From Rhynchopus euleeides (taxonomy: Eukaryota; Euglenozoa; Diplonemea; Diplonemida; Diplonemidae), in NCBI GenBank assembly GCA_963210315.1, contig OY723278.1, positions 1,302,001-1,366,000 of the forward strand: a stretch of DNA of 64,000 bases, written 5' to 3'. Each line of letters begins with the position of its first letter. Within the stretch, counting starts at the first letter, position 1. Position numbers and translations under genes: made by a program. Shown here piece after piece: positions 36,619-47,995 of the stretch. The notes under the pieces are model-generated. The model made no database searches and was not told the DNA's origin. It saw only the letters and a list, made by a program, of their open reading frames with translations.

Positions 36619-37602
36619 ATGGAAGCGGTTACACAGATGCTCGACAGGCTCCACCAGCGCGGAGTGACCGAGATTGTGTACGAGGTCAGAGCATCCCCAC
36701 AGGATGGCGACGAAATTGGGGGAGAGTACTCTCGCCACGCGGGGGTGCTGCGAAAAAATGAGGACAACACGTACACCATCCTCTACACCCTGCCGTTAGA
36801 GGAACTCGATGAAGTCGAGCCCACGGGGTTGCAAGAATGCACCATCCCCGTGGTGGGGTTTGACTACGCCAACCTCAGATCGGTGCATGAATACGCGAGG
36901 AAGCAGACCAAGGCACAACTCGACCTCATGAGAGAGTCGGTACTAGACCTCGCCAAGGCGGTCCGCGAAGGCGCCAAGCAGGCGGGGACTGGGGGGAAAG
37001 CGGGAGGTGAGGCCGGGGCGGCACAGGCGCAACCGGAGGGGAGCAGCCCCCCTGCCCAGGACCCCCCCAAGCTCCCGACAATCGGGAACCTGCAGTCGGC
37101 CCTCAGCCTGCCCAACATGAGGCCGGCTTGCGTCTCCCAGTGGCAGGGGTTTTTGAAGGCAGGAGGGGTGGCAGCGGCGCGGGAGATGATCCGAGACCTG
37201 AGGCTGCAGTTCGGGACATCGAACAAGGTGACCCACCTGAGCACGTGGGTCGCCCTCGCGCAGGAGGCTGCTGAGCGGGGGTTCTGGTCCACCACCGTGA
37301 CCCAGATGGGGAACCAGCTGCTGCACGAGCTGGTGGTGAATGAGGCGTGGAAACAACACAGGATCCCCCGGGCGCAGGTGGAGGCGGAGATGCGGACGGC
37401 CGACACGGAAGCATCCGCTGCTGACCGGGCCATCGCCAAGCTGGCGGGGCGTGCACGCACGACGAAGGGGGGAAAGGGGGGCAACGGTGGCCCTCCCCAG
37501 TCTTTTCCCCCCCCGAATCGGTATTCCCCCTACCCCCACCACACATTTCAGGGAAAGGGGGGAAAGGGGGGGAAACCCCGGGGCAACACCAACTGGAATT
37601 AA
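36619..37602 (+). CDS. gag: DIRS gag-like protein, copy 2
   Basis: The protein has 327 residues and the same architecture as copy 1: Ala/Gly/Gln linker in the middle, GGKGG basic tail, no zinc knuckle. The start is the ATG after AGCTCTTAAA, matching copy 1. It differs from copy 1 by Glu for Asp in the KNEDN segment and Gly for Asp in QWQGFLK. The TAA stop is followed in the same frame by the recombinase. Confidence 0.8.
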   Translation: MEAVTQMLDRLHQRGVTEIVYEVRASPQDGDEIGGEYSRHAGVLRKNEDNTYTILYTLPLEELDEVEPTGLQECTIPVVGFDYANLRSVHEYARKQTKAQLDLMRESVLDLAKAVREGAKQAGTGGKAGGEAGAAQAQPEGSSPPAQDPPKLPTIGNLQSALSLPNMRPACVSQWQGFLKAGGVAAAREMIRDLRLQFGTSNKVTHLSTWVALAQEAAERGFWSTTVTQMGNQLLHELVVNEAWKQHRIPRAQVEAEMRTADTEASAADRAIAKLAGRARTTKGGKGGNGGPPQSFPPPNRYSPYPHHTFQGKGGKGGKPRGNTNWN

Positions 37603-38691
37603 CACCGGCACTCGGCCAGGACATCATGCAGGCACTCGGCCAAATCACGGCACTCTGCCAAAAACTGGGACAGGAAAGGCCCCCCCAACCCCCTACCCCC
37701 CCTCCCGCCCCCCCAGAACATCGTCCAGAACACTCTGTCGGAGGTGTACACGCAAGCTGCGCCGGCAAGGACCCGGGCCAGGGACGACCACACTCTGTGG
37801 GAAGCAAAGGAACGGCTGGAAGAAGTCATGAAAGAGAGCCTGGCGGAACGCACAATCTCCACCAGGGGTGGGCTATGGAAAAGACTGGAAAGTTGGTGTG
37901 TGACAGCAGACCTCTCCCTACCCCCCTCGGAAGATGCAGCAGTTCTGTTTCTGGCGGGAATGACCCACTTGACAACAAGCACAGTCAAAAATTATGCATC
38001 GGCAATAAACGCAGTCGGTCTGCAGCAGGGGAATTGGTCCCCGCTCCCCCTTCAGGGCTATGCCAACGCACTGGCTCGTGCGACCCCCTTTTCCCCCCCG
38101 AAGCAAGCTGTCCCCGCAAAAAAGGCCGAAGTGACCCAGGCGGTGTTTGTTCTGTTCACAAGGGGGCACGAGGTGGAGGCGAACCTGTTGTTGTTTCTGT
38201 GGAAGACAGCCTGCCGCTACCGCGATGCGGCAGATCTCACGGTAAAGGATGTGAAACCCACAGCATGTGGAACACGACTCGTGGTGGATTTTTACAGGTC
38301 AAAGGCAATCAAGACGACCCCATTTGTGGATCGCAGGTTCGCAGTTGCAGCGGGGGCGGGTTTGGAGCGTCTGATTGCGTTCGTGGTGGAGAAAAGACAG
38401 ACATGCCCCTTGGAATCCCTTCTGTTCGGTGTCCCCCACTCCCAATTTCTGCGCCTTCTCCGCCAATGCCCCAACTGCCAAGAGTGGACGCTTCATTCAC
38501 CCCGACGGGGGGCCCTGCAATTTCTAGCCACACTGGCAGCCAACGGTATCCTCCCCCCCCAGGACATCCCCAGGATTGCCAGGCACAAAACCGCGAACCC
38601 CATTCTTCCCCCCACCACCATGAGATACCTCGCGAACGTGAACGAGGAGGTGGCCCTGGCCCTCTCCCCAGAGTGTTGTGCCCGTCTTTAA
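37603..38691 (+). CDS. DIRS tyrosine recombinase, copy 2
   Basis: The protein sequence is the same as copy 1, with Arg (CRYRD), His-x-x-Arg (HSPR), His (RHK) and Tyr (MRYL) all present. It is open from the codon after the gag stop; the first ATG is at 37828. The identity between copies suggests that the enzyme has been under recent selection or that the copies are recent. Confidence 0.85.
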   Translation, partial: HRHSARTSCRHSAKSRHSAKNWDRKGPPNPLPPLPPPQNIVQNTLSEVYTQAAPARTRARDDHTLWEAKERLEEVMKESLAERTISTRGGLWKRLESWCVTADLSLPPSEDAAVLFLAGMTHLTTSTVKNYASAINAVGLQQGNWSPLPLQGYANALARATPFSPPKQAVPAKKAEVTQAVFVLFTRGHEVEANLLLFLWKTACRYRDAADLTVKDVKPTACGTRLVVDFYRSKAIKTTPFVDRRFAVAAGAGLERLIAFVVEKRQTCPLESLLFGVPHSQFLRLLRQCPNCQEWTLHSPRRGALQFLATLAANGILPPQDIPRIARHKTANPILPPTTMRYLANVNEEVALALSPECCARL

Positions 38692-40376
38692 CGGAACTTG
38701 GTGCCCCCCCCGAGCATAGTAGCCACTCCGGCATGGGAAAACGGGTGTCCAGGGGTTCCCTTCCAACCCAAGAACAACTAAAAGCCCCGTTGCATTGCAA
38801 AAAAGTCCCTATTATTTCTATTCCTGAGGTACTTCGGATGGCCAAGGGGCCAGTGCGTGAAAGGATCAGCACACTGCTGGACATGACAGCCAACCCCCAG
38901 GCCATGGCGCGGGAGGTCTCAGAGCAGAGCTGGACCCCGGCAACTGTGAAACCCAAGAGCCAGGCCTTTTCTTCTCGTTTTTCGGTGCAGCTGGAAGAGG
39001 CAGGGCTGGTGCGGAGAGCCCCGGACTTTGATTTTGGCAAGAGAAACCCTGTTCTGGCTATTTCCCCTTTCGTTGTCTTCGAAGAAAAGCAGGGGTATGG
39101 CCCACACGGGGGCCGACTGAGGCCCATCATGTGGACCAAAGACCACAACTCCCTCGCGGCAGCTTATGGATACCGCTGCCAAGTTGTTTTCCCCACCTCC
39201 CCAACAGTGTTGTCCAGGGTGGAATGCGAGTGCGCCTCCCAAAGAGACCTAGCGGCTTCCTTTTTTCAGATCCCCATTCCCGAAGAGTCTCAGAAATACT
39301 TCACATACCGTGATGACAAGGGGGAGGCATACTGCCTGACCCGTTTGCCAATGGGGGCGTCGTGGTCCCCAGAGTTGATGCACCTGATCATGTATGCACT
39401 TTCCCACTGCTATCTCTCAACCCCCCCCACGGCGGTATTCTCTCCCTCCCCATCTACATCCACTCCGGAACTGTGCGTTGACGTGTATGTCGACAACGTG
39501 CGGTACGCGGGCACCTGGGAGCGTGTTCGGGAGGCAACGGCGGCGTTTGACGTGGCAGCGAGACGCGCCGGCGCGACGATATCTGAGGCGAGCGACGGTG
39601 ACACGGAGTACGTCTTCCTCGGGTTCGGCTTCCACTGCCGTCGAGAGGTGGGCGTTGGGCCCAAGGTAGCGAGGAAGCTGAGGGCGGCGCGGGCGGACCT
39701 GATGGCTCAGGGCGAGACGAAGCCGAGGGTTAGGCGGTGCGACTTGGAATCCTTGGGTGGTCGTCTGGTGTGGGCCTCGCCCCTGGTGGTGCAGCCTCTG
39801 GGCAGGTTTATCGACGCCATCATCGCCCTGCGCCGCAACAGCAACGCATTGAACCGTGGTGCACACCCGGACGAAGAAGTACAGCTCTCCGCGCAAACGA
39901 CTGAGGCGGCGGTGCGTTGGATCGACGCTGCGCTCCAACCGAGGATGTACAAGGAGTTCACCGAGATGAGCCGAGGCCGGGGGGTAGAGATCTGGTCGGA
40001 TGCTTCGGTGACGGGGTGCGGTGTTGTGGTGTCAGCAGGCGGCGCTCTTCGATCGTTTGGGCGACGCTGGACCTGGGAAGAGGCTGACGAACTGCCGGAG
40101 GAGCAGCGGTCGACGCGGATCGCGGTGCTTGAGGCACGTGCTGTGGTCTACGGCATGGAGGAGTGTGTCGGGGAGAACGCCTGGGGTGCCAACGTGAAGT
40201 GGTACCTTGACAACACCGCGGTGATCGGGGCGCTGCAGCGCGGGTATTCTCCGGCTCGGGCACTGAACAGAGAGGTGATGCGGATCCTGGGGCTGACGTC
40301 ATCATATTTCACAGCGGTGCAATGGGCCTACATCAAATCACGGGATAACCCCGCAGACAAGCCGAGCCGGAGGTAG
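37626..40376 (+). CDS. DIRS reverse transcriptase and RNase H, copy 2
   Basis: The RT/RNase H protein is the same as in copy 1, with YVDN at the RT active site and a complete RNase H acid set. The alternative ATG after the recombinase is at 38733. Nucleotide differences from copy 1 in this part are silent in this frame. Confidence 0.88.
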   Translation: MQALGQITALCQKLGQERPPQPPTPPPAPPEHRPEHSVGGVHASCAGKDPGQGRPHSVGSKGTAGRSHEREPGGTHNLHQGWAMEKTGKLVCDSRPLPTPLGRCSSSVSGGNDPLDNKHSQKLCIGNKRSRSAAGELVPAPPSGLCQRTGSCDPLFPPEASCPRKKGRSDPGGVCSVHKGARGGGEPVVVSVEDSLPLPRCGRSHGKGCETHSMWNTTRGGFLQVKGNQDDPICGSQVRSCSGGGFGASDCVRGGEKTDMPLGIPSVRCPPLPISAPSPPMPQLPRVDASFTPTGGPAISSHTGSQRYPPPPGHPQDCQAQNREPHSSPHHHEIPRERERGGGPGPLPRVLCPSLTELGAPPEHSSHSGMGKRVSRGSLPTQEQLKAPLHCKKVPIISIPEVLRMAKGPVRERISTLLDMTANPQAMAREVSEQSWTPATVKPKSQAFSSRFSVQLEEAGLVRRAPDFDFGKRNPVLAISPFVVFEEKQGYGPHGGRLRPIMWTKDHNSLAAAYGYRCQVVFPTSPTVLSRVECECASQRDLAASFFQIPIPEESQKYFTYRDDKGEAYCLTRLPMGASWSPELMHLIMYALSHCYLSTPPTAVFSPSPSTSTPELCVDVYVDNVRYAGTWERVREATAAFDVAARRAGATISEASDGDTEYVFLGFGFHCRREVGVGPKVARKLRAARADLMAQGETKPRVRRCDLESLGGRLVWASPLVVQPLGRFIDAIIALRRNSNALNRGAHPDEEVQLSAQTTEAAVRWIDAALQPRMYKEFTEMSRGRGVEIWSDASVTGCGVVVSAGGALRSFGRRWTWEEADELPEEQRSTRIAVLEARAVVYGMEECVGENAWGANVKWYLDNTAVIGALQRGYSPARALNREVMRILGLTSSYFTAVQWAYIKSRDNPADKPSRR

Positions 40377-40647
40377 CGCAGGGGTAGCGAAGGGGTGTCG
40401 TTCGGCGCTGATCGCGCGGCTCTTCCGCTGCGTCCTGCGGCGACCTGCGTCTTTGGTGACTTCAGCCGCGCGCTCAGCGTACCCCTGCGCTACGAACAGT
40501 AATGGTAACAGAAGATCGTGCTGCCCACTCCCCACTCCCCTCTCCACCACACTTGTAGGAAGGCTAAGTGCCAAGAGGGCAAGGCTTGCCCGGAATGTGT
40601 TGCTGCGTACACTTAGCCTCCCTCACACAGGAACCGATGGGGAACTC

Positions 40648-41072
40648 ATTTTAAATTCAAAAATTCACATTTTCCAGCCAACTGGGCCAGTTTCCTTAGG
40701 AAAATGGCTCAAAATCGCAAACACTCCATTTCTACGGGCCACCACAGGCCAATAGAGTACCAAAATCGGTTTTTTCGCATTCTACGGCCTCAGGCAGACC
40801 GTCCACACCCAAAAATCACCCCCAGGTGGTCAATATTGGGGTGTTCTGGCACTTTTTCACCTGTGGACGGTTGTGGACGGCTGTGGATGGCTGTGGATGG
40901 TTGTGGACGGCTGTGGACGGTCTGCCAAGAGGTTACTGGAGGTTGCTAGGCTGCGGGCGGACCGTCCACACCCAAAAAACACCCCCAGTTGGTCACGATG
41001 GGGACGGTACGTCTCTTTTTCGTCTGTAGACGGTTGTGGACGGTCTGCCAATAGGTTGCTCCAGGATGCGAG
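40648..41072. other. CCGTCCAC-word module, right continuation of the split segment
   Basis: It continues the segment interrupted by the MITE and DIRS; 40648-40930 aligns with 27809 to about 28060. Two rounds of GACCGTCCACACCCAAAAA followed by a CACCCCCAG...GGTCA stretch and GTGGACGG words occur. At about 41070 it passes directly into the 31-bp array. No gene is seen. Confidence 0.6.
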
Positions 41073-43637
41073 ATTGTTCTCGGTAGGTCACCGACTGTAA
41101 CCGATTGTTCTCGGCATGTAACCGATTGTAACCGATTGTAACCGATTGTCCTCGTCATGTAACCGATTGTAACCGATCGTTCTTGGCATGTAACCGATTG
41201 TCACCGATTGTCCTCGTCATGTAACCGATTGTAACCGATTGTTCTTGGCATGTAACCGATTGTCACCGATTGTCCTCGTCATGTAACCGATTGTAACCGA
41301 TCGTTCTTGGCATGTAACCGATTGTAACCGATTGTCCTCGTCATGTAACCGATTGTAACCGATCGTTCTTGGCATGTAACCGATTGTAACCGATTGTCCT
41401 CGTCATGTAACCGATCGTTCTTGGCATGTAACCGATTGTAACTGATTGTTCTCGGCATGTAACCGATTGTAACCGATTGTTCTTGGCCTGTAACCGATTG
41501 TAACCGATTGTTCTTGGCATGTAACCGATTGTCACCGATTGTCCTCGTCATGTAACCGATTGTAACCGATCGTTCTTGGCATGTAACCGATTGTAACTGA
41601 TTGTTCTCGGCATGTAACCGATTGTAACCGATTGTTCTTGGCCTGTAACCGATTGTAACCGATTGTTCTTGGCATGTAACCGATTGTCACCGATTGTCCT
41701 CGTCATGTAACCGATTGTAACCGATCGCTCTTGGCATGTAACCGATTGTAACCGATTGTCCTCGTCATGTAACCGATTGTAACCGATCGTTCTTGGCCTG
41801 TAACCGATTGTAACCGATTGTTCTTGGCATGTAACCGATTGTCACCGATTGTCCTCGTCATGTAACCGATTGTAACCGATCGTTCTTGGCATGTAACCGA
41901 TTGTAACTGATTGTTCTCGGCATGTAACCGATTGTAACCGATTGTTCTTGGCCTGTAACCGATTGTAACCGATTGTTCTTGGCATGTAACCGATTGTCAC
42001 CGATTGTCCTCGTCATGTAACCGATTGTAACCGATCGTTCTTGGCATGTAACCGATTGTAACCGATTGTCCTCGTCATGTAACCGATTGTAACCGATTGT
42101 TCTTGGCCTGTAACCGATTGTAACCGATTGTTCTCGGCATGTAACCGATTGTAACCGATTGTCCTCGTCATGTAACCGATTGTAACCGATCGTTCTTGGC
42201 ATGTAACCGATTGTTCTTGGCCTGTAACCGATTGTTCTCGGCATGTAACCGATTGTAACCGATTGTTCTTGGCCTGTAACCGATTGTAACCGATTGTTCT
42301 CGGCATGTAACCGATTGTAACCGATTGTTCTCGGCATGTAACCGATTGTAACCGATCGTTCTTGGCATGTAACCGATTGTAACCGATTGTTCTCGGCATG
42401 TAACCGATTGTCACCGATTGTTCTCGTCATGTAACCGATTGTAACCGATCGTTCTTGGCATGTAACCGATTGTAACCGATTGTCCTCGTCATGTAACCGA
42501 TCGTTCTTGGCATGTAACCGATTGTAACTGATTGTTCTCGGCATGTAACCGATTGTAACCGATTGTTCTTGGCCTGTAACCGATTGTAACCGATTGTTCT
42601 TGGCATGTAACCGATTGTCACCGATTGTCCTCGTCATGTAACCGATTGTAACCGATCGTTCTTGGCATGTAACCGATTGTAACTGATTGTTCTCGGCATG
42701 TAACCGATTGTAACCGATTGTTCTTGGCCTGTAACCGATTGTAACCGATTGTTCTTGGCATGTAACCGATTGTCACCGATTGTCCTCGTCATGTAACCGA
42801 TTGTAACCGATCGTTCTTGGCATGTAACCGATTGTAACTGATTGTTCTCGGCATGTAACCGATTGTAACCGATTGTTCTTGGCCTGTAACCGATTGTAAC
42901 CGATTGTTCTTGGCATGTAACCGATTGTCACCGATTGTCCTCGTCATGTAACCGATTGTAACCGATCGTTCTTGGCATGTAACCGATTGTAACCGATTGT
43001 CCTCGTCATGTAACCGATTGTAACCGATTGTTCTTGGCCTGTAACCGATTGTAACCGATTGTTCTCGGCATGTAACCGATTGTAACCGATTGTCCTCGTC
43101 ATGTAACCGATTGTAACCGATCGTTCTTGGCATGTAACCGATTGTTCTTGGCCTGTAACCGATTGTTCTCGGCATGTAACCGATTGTAACCGATTGTTCT
43201 TGGCCTGTAACCGATTGTAACCGATTGTTCTCGGCATGTAACCGATTGTAACCGATTGTTCTCGGCATGTAACCGATTGTAACCGATCGTTCTTGGCATG
43301 TAACCGATTGTAACCGATTGTTCTCGGCATGTAACCGATTGTCACCGATTGTTCTCGTCATGTAACCGATTGTAACCGATCGTTCTTGGCATGTAACCGA
43401 TTGTAACCGATTGTTCTCGGCATGTAACCGATTGTAACCGATCGTTCTTGGCATGTAACCGATTGTAACTGATTGTTCTTGGCATGTAACCGATTGTAAC
43501 CGATTGCCCTCGTCATGTAACCGATTGTAACCGATTGTAACCGATTGTTCTTGGCATGTAACCGATTGTAACCGATCGTTCTTGGCATGTAACCGATTGT
43601 AACCGATTGTTCTTGGCATGTAACCGATTGTAACCGA
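41073..43637. repeat. 31-bp tandem array 2, about 83 units
   Basis: It uses the same unit and variant types as array 1 but a different order of higher-order blocks in the middle; the two ends match array 1's right end and array 3's left end. It separates macro-units A and B. Confidence 0.97.
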
Positions 43638-43807
43638 AACAGAACGGTGTCTCCCCTTGCCCCCTCCACTCTCGGTCACTCTGCGTGCCTCCCAGATGTT
43701 GTGTGCGGACCCCTCAGCAGACTGCTTAACTTTAACTTTGCTGCACCTACGTTGCTCACACAGCACTAACCCACTGCAGGCACTGGCACGTTCCACAGCT
43801 TCTGATA

Positions 43808-45601
43808 ATGTCCGGCTTGGTTACCTTCGCGGAAGCGTGCAAGCTGCAGGGTATCCCAGACGAGACTACGGGGAAGGTCGCGGGTGCGCTTCTCCGCAAC
43901 GCAGGATGGCCGAAACCCGTAACGAGCCGGACCTCAAACGGCGTGCAGAAGATGTATTGCTTGGCAGATATCCGTCGGCCCAATCCCCTCTCCTCCGAAG
44001 AGGCAATCCGGCAGTTGACTGCTTCGTCCCCGGGCCGCTGCTTCCCCGACGATGTCCTGATCGCTCCTCTGGGTGAGCCCGATGATCTCGCTGATCAGGC
44101 GGCGCTCCTCCCCCACCCCGAGGATGCGGATCCCGTCTCGCAGAGCGTGATCTCGGCGGTCACGCGGGGTCCTGCTGCTGCTGGCAACGACGAGCCTGAT
44201 GAGCCTGAGGCGCCTCCGTCACCGACTCCCGTGCCGCCGAAACCTCTGCCTGCCGCGCTCCCACCGACGTCTCCGACGAGTCCCGCCGACGATGTCGACA
44301 TTGGTTCTTCTGTGTGCAGTGACCCTGCCGACCTCGCCAGCCTCGATGACCTCGCCGACCTCGCCGACTCCGCCTGCCCCGTTGACTCCGCCTCCCACGC
44401 CAACACCGACTCCCCCGTTGCGACTGCGATGGACGCGTTGCGTGACGCTGTGGCTGCTGGTGAGGGGTGGTGCTGCATCAGCAGCGCCGAGTACCTGACT
44501 CTCCTGCGCTCCCTCTTGCCCGCAGGTGCGAAGGTGTCGGACACCGCCCTCTTCTCCCTGGTGAAGGAGAACGCCGACTGCATGTCTTCTGCTCTGCATC
44601 CTCACGAGAAGGGTAGTGATACCCGGGGGATGAAGAAGAAGTACTGCATCGGAAATGCAGTGCCGGGACGGCCGTGCAGCCTCCACTTCGTCGGACAGGG
44701 CACGCCTCCGCCGGCCCCCGTGGGGCGCCCCTCCAAGACCCTCCCCGAGCGGGTCTTGCAGGTCAAGGCTTTGCAGAAGGCCTTGCTGAGGGCGAAGGAC
44801 CGCATTGCGCAGCTGACGGAGGAGTTGGCTGCTGCGCACGAGGTTCTCGGGCGCAAGGGGGACATTGTTCTTCGTGGGGTGACGGGCCGGAAGTCCTGCA
44901 CCGAGCCCTACCCCATGAAGGTGCTGCGGGCGCTGTTGGAGTTGCGGATGGCTGGCATCGGTCAGGAGTCGTCGCGCAGGGTGCTGCGCGACATCATCAA
45001 GCTCCTGAGCGATGGGGTGGAGATGCCGATCCCCTCTCGCTGGACGCTCCGCGAATTCGAGATCCCGAGCGGAGCGGCTTCCTTCGCCGTCTTCTTGGAG
45101 GATGTCGCGAGGACGCAGACCGGCGGAGGGGGCCTAGGCAAAGACCGGCAGAAGGCCACCCTCTCCCTCGCCCACGATGCCACCTCCTCCTTGGGCCGGA
45201 GTAGTGTCTCGCTGCACGTTGTCACCGCCCACGTCGCTGCAGACGAGAATCGCGTACGCGGGGCCTGCGCCTCCGCCCTCCCCCTGAAGAACGGGAAGGC
45301 TGCAGGGAAGACCTCCAACCTGCAGGCGGTCCGCCGCATAGTCTCCGCCCACAAGCTCCGTATTAGCAACGCCACCCTGAGCGACCATGCTAGCACGGAG
45401 GCGAAGGCGACCAGGGACGCGGGGGGCGCCATCGTCCACCTACGGTGCATGCACCATAAGGTTGGAGGCGCACTGAAGTACGCAGTGCGGACGGCGGGGA
45501 AGGCCTTGATGATGTCTCATCGGGTCGACCCGGCAGCCAACGTTGCCAGCGTACTTGCAGTCCTCGACCCGACAAACGGTAGAGGAGGCATAGCCTGCTG
45601 A
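43808..45601 (+). CDS. DDE transposase-like protein, truncated, copy B
   Basis: It is the same 597-codon ORF as at 25887, with the candidate Asp residues, the RCMHH motif, and the same truncation by the hAT-like end at 45580-45594. The leader between the array and the ATG is also conserved. Confidence 0.5.
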   Translation: MSGLVTFAEACKLQGIPDETTGKVAGALLRNAGWPKPVTSRTSNGVQKMYCLADIRRPNPLSSEEAIRQLTASSPGRCFPDDVLIAPLGEPDDLADQAALLPHPEDADPVSQSVISAVTRGPAAAGNDEPDEPEAPPSPTPVPPKPLPAALPPTSPTSPADDVDIGSSVCSDPADLASLDDLADLADSACPVDSASHANTDSPVATAMDALRDAVAAGEGWCCISSAEYLTLLRSLLPAGAKVSDTALFSLVKENADCMSSALHPHEKGSDTRGMKKKYCIGNAVPGRPCSLHFVGQGTPPPAPVGRPSKTLPERVLQVKALQKALLRAKDRIAQLTEELAAAHEVLGRKGDIVLRGVTGRKSCTEPYPMKVLRALLELRMAGIGQESSRRVLRDIIKLLSDGVEMPIPSRWTLREFEIPSGAASFAVFLEDVARTQTGGGGLGKDRQKATLSLAHDATSSLGRSSVSLHVVTAHVAADENRVRGACASALPLKNGKAAGKTSNLQAVRRIVSAHKLRISNATLSDHASTEAKATRDAGGAIVHLRCMHHKVGGALKYAVRTAGKALMMSHRVDPAANVASVLAVLDPTNGRGGIAC

Positions 45602-46921
45602 CCTGGCTGTCTAAAAAATTATTTTTTTAAAAATCGCATTGTCTTTTCGACCCTATACCAAAAGTGGTCCCAAATCGGTCCGGGACGACCGTCCACAACC
45701 GTCCACACTCTCTAAATGCTCGATGTTGCATTTTAAATTCAAAATTTCACATTTTCCTGCCAACTGGGCCCGTTTCCTTAGGAAAATGGCTCAAAATCGC
45801 AATCACTCCATTTCTACGGGCCACCACAGGCCAATCGAGTACCAAAATCGGTTTTTTCGCATTCTACGGCCACAGCCAGACCGTCCACACCCAAAAATCA
45901 CCCCCAGGTGGTCAATATGGGGGTGTTCTGGCACTTTTTCACCTGTGGACGGTTGTGGACGGTTGTGGACAGTTGCGGACGGTCTGAAAACAGGTTGTTC
46001 GAGGTTTCTGGTGGTTGCGAGACGTTGTTAGAGGTCGCCAGTCCTCGGGCAGACCGTCCACCAGTGGATATCCCCCGTGGCGAAAAAAAAGTTTTTCTCC
46101 CAAAAAAACATATTTCTGGAAACCAGCTTGGCGAAAAAAAATATTTTCGCCACGGGATTTTTGGCTGGGGGAAAAAAAGTCCGAGTTCCCTGCCCTGGAG
46201 GTCAGATTTCTTTTCAACTATTTCTCAAAGCCCTGAACTCTGACGCACAGGAGGCCAAGCTGGTCGATACATCGACAGCGAAATTTGTGTCCTCGGTCGG
46301 ACTTCACGACTGTGTCAAAGGCAGGCACAGGCCTCCTGGAGGGGGGTGAAGACTATGCTTCGCCAGTTCCGTCGAGAAGTTGCTAACAGTCATGTACACT
46401 TTGGTTGTTTATGGTTTACACTTCCCCGCAAGACTTGCTCGATGATGTCCTCAAGTATGCGAGGTTATTTGGAGTCCGGCCTCCCAGTTTCCGCTCTGCG
46501 GGCTTCATTTGATGACATTCAGGTCATCCAGACGGACAAAATAATGCAGAGGAAAACCTCGTTCGGGCAATTTGGCAACGGCAAGTACGCGTGTTGGGGC
46601 GGAGGTTCCAGAAGGGCGCTCATGACTGACCGAGCGGGTTGAGGTTTCGGCGCCCGAAGGGCGCCGAAAAAAATTGAGGGGTAAAAAAAAATTCTGGCAA
46701 AATCGAGGGTCGAGAAAATTTTTTCGCCACCGGAAAAACCAGATTTTGGTGTCAGGATACAGCCTGCCGTCCACACCCAAAAAACACCCCCAGGGGGTCA
46801 CGCTGGGGCTGTTATGGCACTTTTTCACCTGTGGACGGTTGTGGACGCTTGTGGACAGTTGTGTCCGGTCTACCAGGACCGACGTCAGGCGCCAGGGGGG
46901 ACGGCGGTTACGAAGCCTGTG

Positions 46922-47616
46922 ACAGCTAGCTGTTGCATTATATCGTCAAATAACAGCTAGCTGATGCATTTGTGAGTAACAGCTAGCTGTAGAATGTCAT
47001 TTGCGAGGAACAGCTAGCTGTGGCATTATATTGCCAAATAACAGCTAGCTGTTACATTTGCGAGTAACAGCTAGCTGTAGAATGGCATTTGCGAGTAACA
47101 GCTAGCTGTTGCCTTATATTGCCAAATAACAGCTAGCTGTAGAATGTCATTTGCGAGGAACAGCTAGCTGTGGCATTATATTGCCAAATAACAGCTAGCT
47201 GTTACATTTGCGAGTAACAGCTAGCTGTTGCCTTATATTGCCAAATAACAGCTAGCTGTTGCATTTGTGAGTAACAGCTAGCTGTAGAATGTCATTTGCG
47301 AGGAACAGCTAGCTGTAGAATGTCCTTTGTGAGTAACAGCTAGCTGTTGCATTATATTGCCAAATAACAGCTAGCTGTTGCATTTGCGAGGAACAGCTAG
47401 CTGTAGAATGGCATTTGCGAGGAACAGCTAGCTGTAGAATGTCCTTTGTGAGTAACAGCTAGCTGTTGCATTATATTGCCAAATAACAGCTAGCTGTTGC
47501 ATTTGTGAGTAACAGCTAGCTGTAGAATGTCATTTGCGAGGAACACCTCGCTGTTGCATTATATTGCCAAATCACAGATTGCTGTGGCATTTTATTGGCC
47601 AGTAACAGCTAGCTGT
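46922..47616. repeat. ACAGCTAGCTGT satellite, copy B
   Basis: It has the same number and order of palindromic cores and spacers as 29001-29695, which is notable for a tandem array that could be expected to vary. Confidence 0.92.
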
Positions 47617-47995
47617 GGCTTTTCTGAGTACCAGCTCGTTGTCATGTGGCATTTTCGTGAAACTCCTCGCTGTTGCATTTCCGAGTGAGAGATTGCTGTT
47701 TCTTGGCATTGGAATGTCACGGGGCGCAGCATTTCTGAATGCCATTTCTGTGACGGAGTCCACAGTCGCCCAGTGACCCCTCCCCTCCCGAATCAGGCCC
47801 CCCCCTCCCCTCCGGAACGGACTTCCAAAGGACTATCATTTCGAGAAGGTGGGAGCGTCGCTTTTTTGATTCGCTCTCGACAGTCTGTCTCCCCTCCCCA
47901 ACCTGTCGTTGTAGCCCTTGTGCCTGTCAGTGCCACCGCTTTTCTGCACTGCTCATCCCCACCGGCAGGAGGGTTTTTGGTCAGCCACACTTACG

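Larger units (their letters stand above)
36362..40647 (+). mobile_element. DIRS-type retrotransposon, full-length copy 2 (4286 bp)
   Basis: It has the same structure and length as copy 1. Its empty site is in the window: GATGTTG-C-ATTTTAAATTC at 27801-27820 against GTTG-C|TGGCCAC at 36361 and GGGGAACTC|ATTTTAAATTC at 40647. No target duplication exists. It is identical, as far as I can see, to copy 3. Confidence 0.93.
25717..41072. repeat. Macro-tandem unit, copy A (15356 bp)
   Basis: This whole block recurs at 43638-58993, shifted by exactly 17921 bp throughout, and I found no base difference at any position checked. A third copy begins at 63772. Each unit is flanked by 31-bp arrays. Contents in order: truncated transposase-like gene, hAT-like terminus, satellite, short ORF, OTU gene, convergent hAT transposase, miniature element, DIRS. 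Confidence 0.95.
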
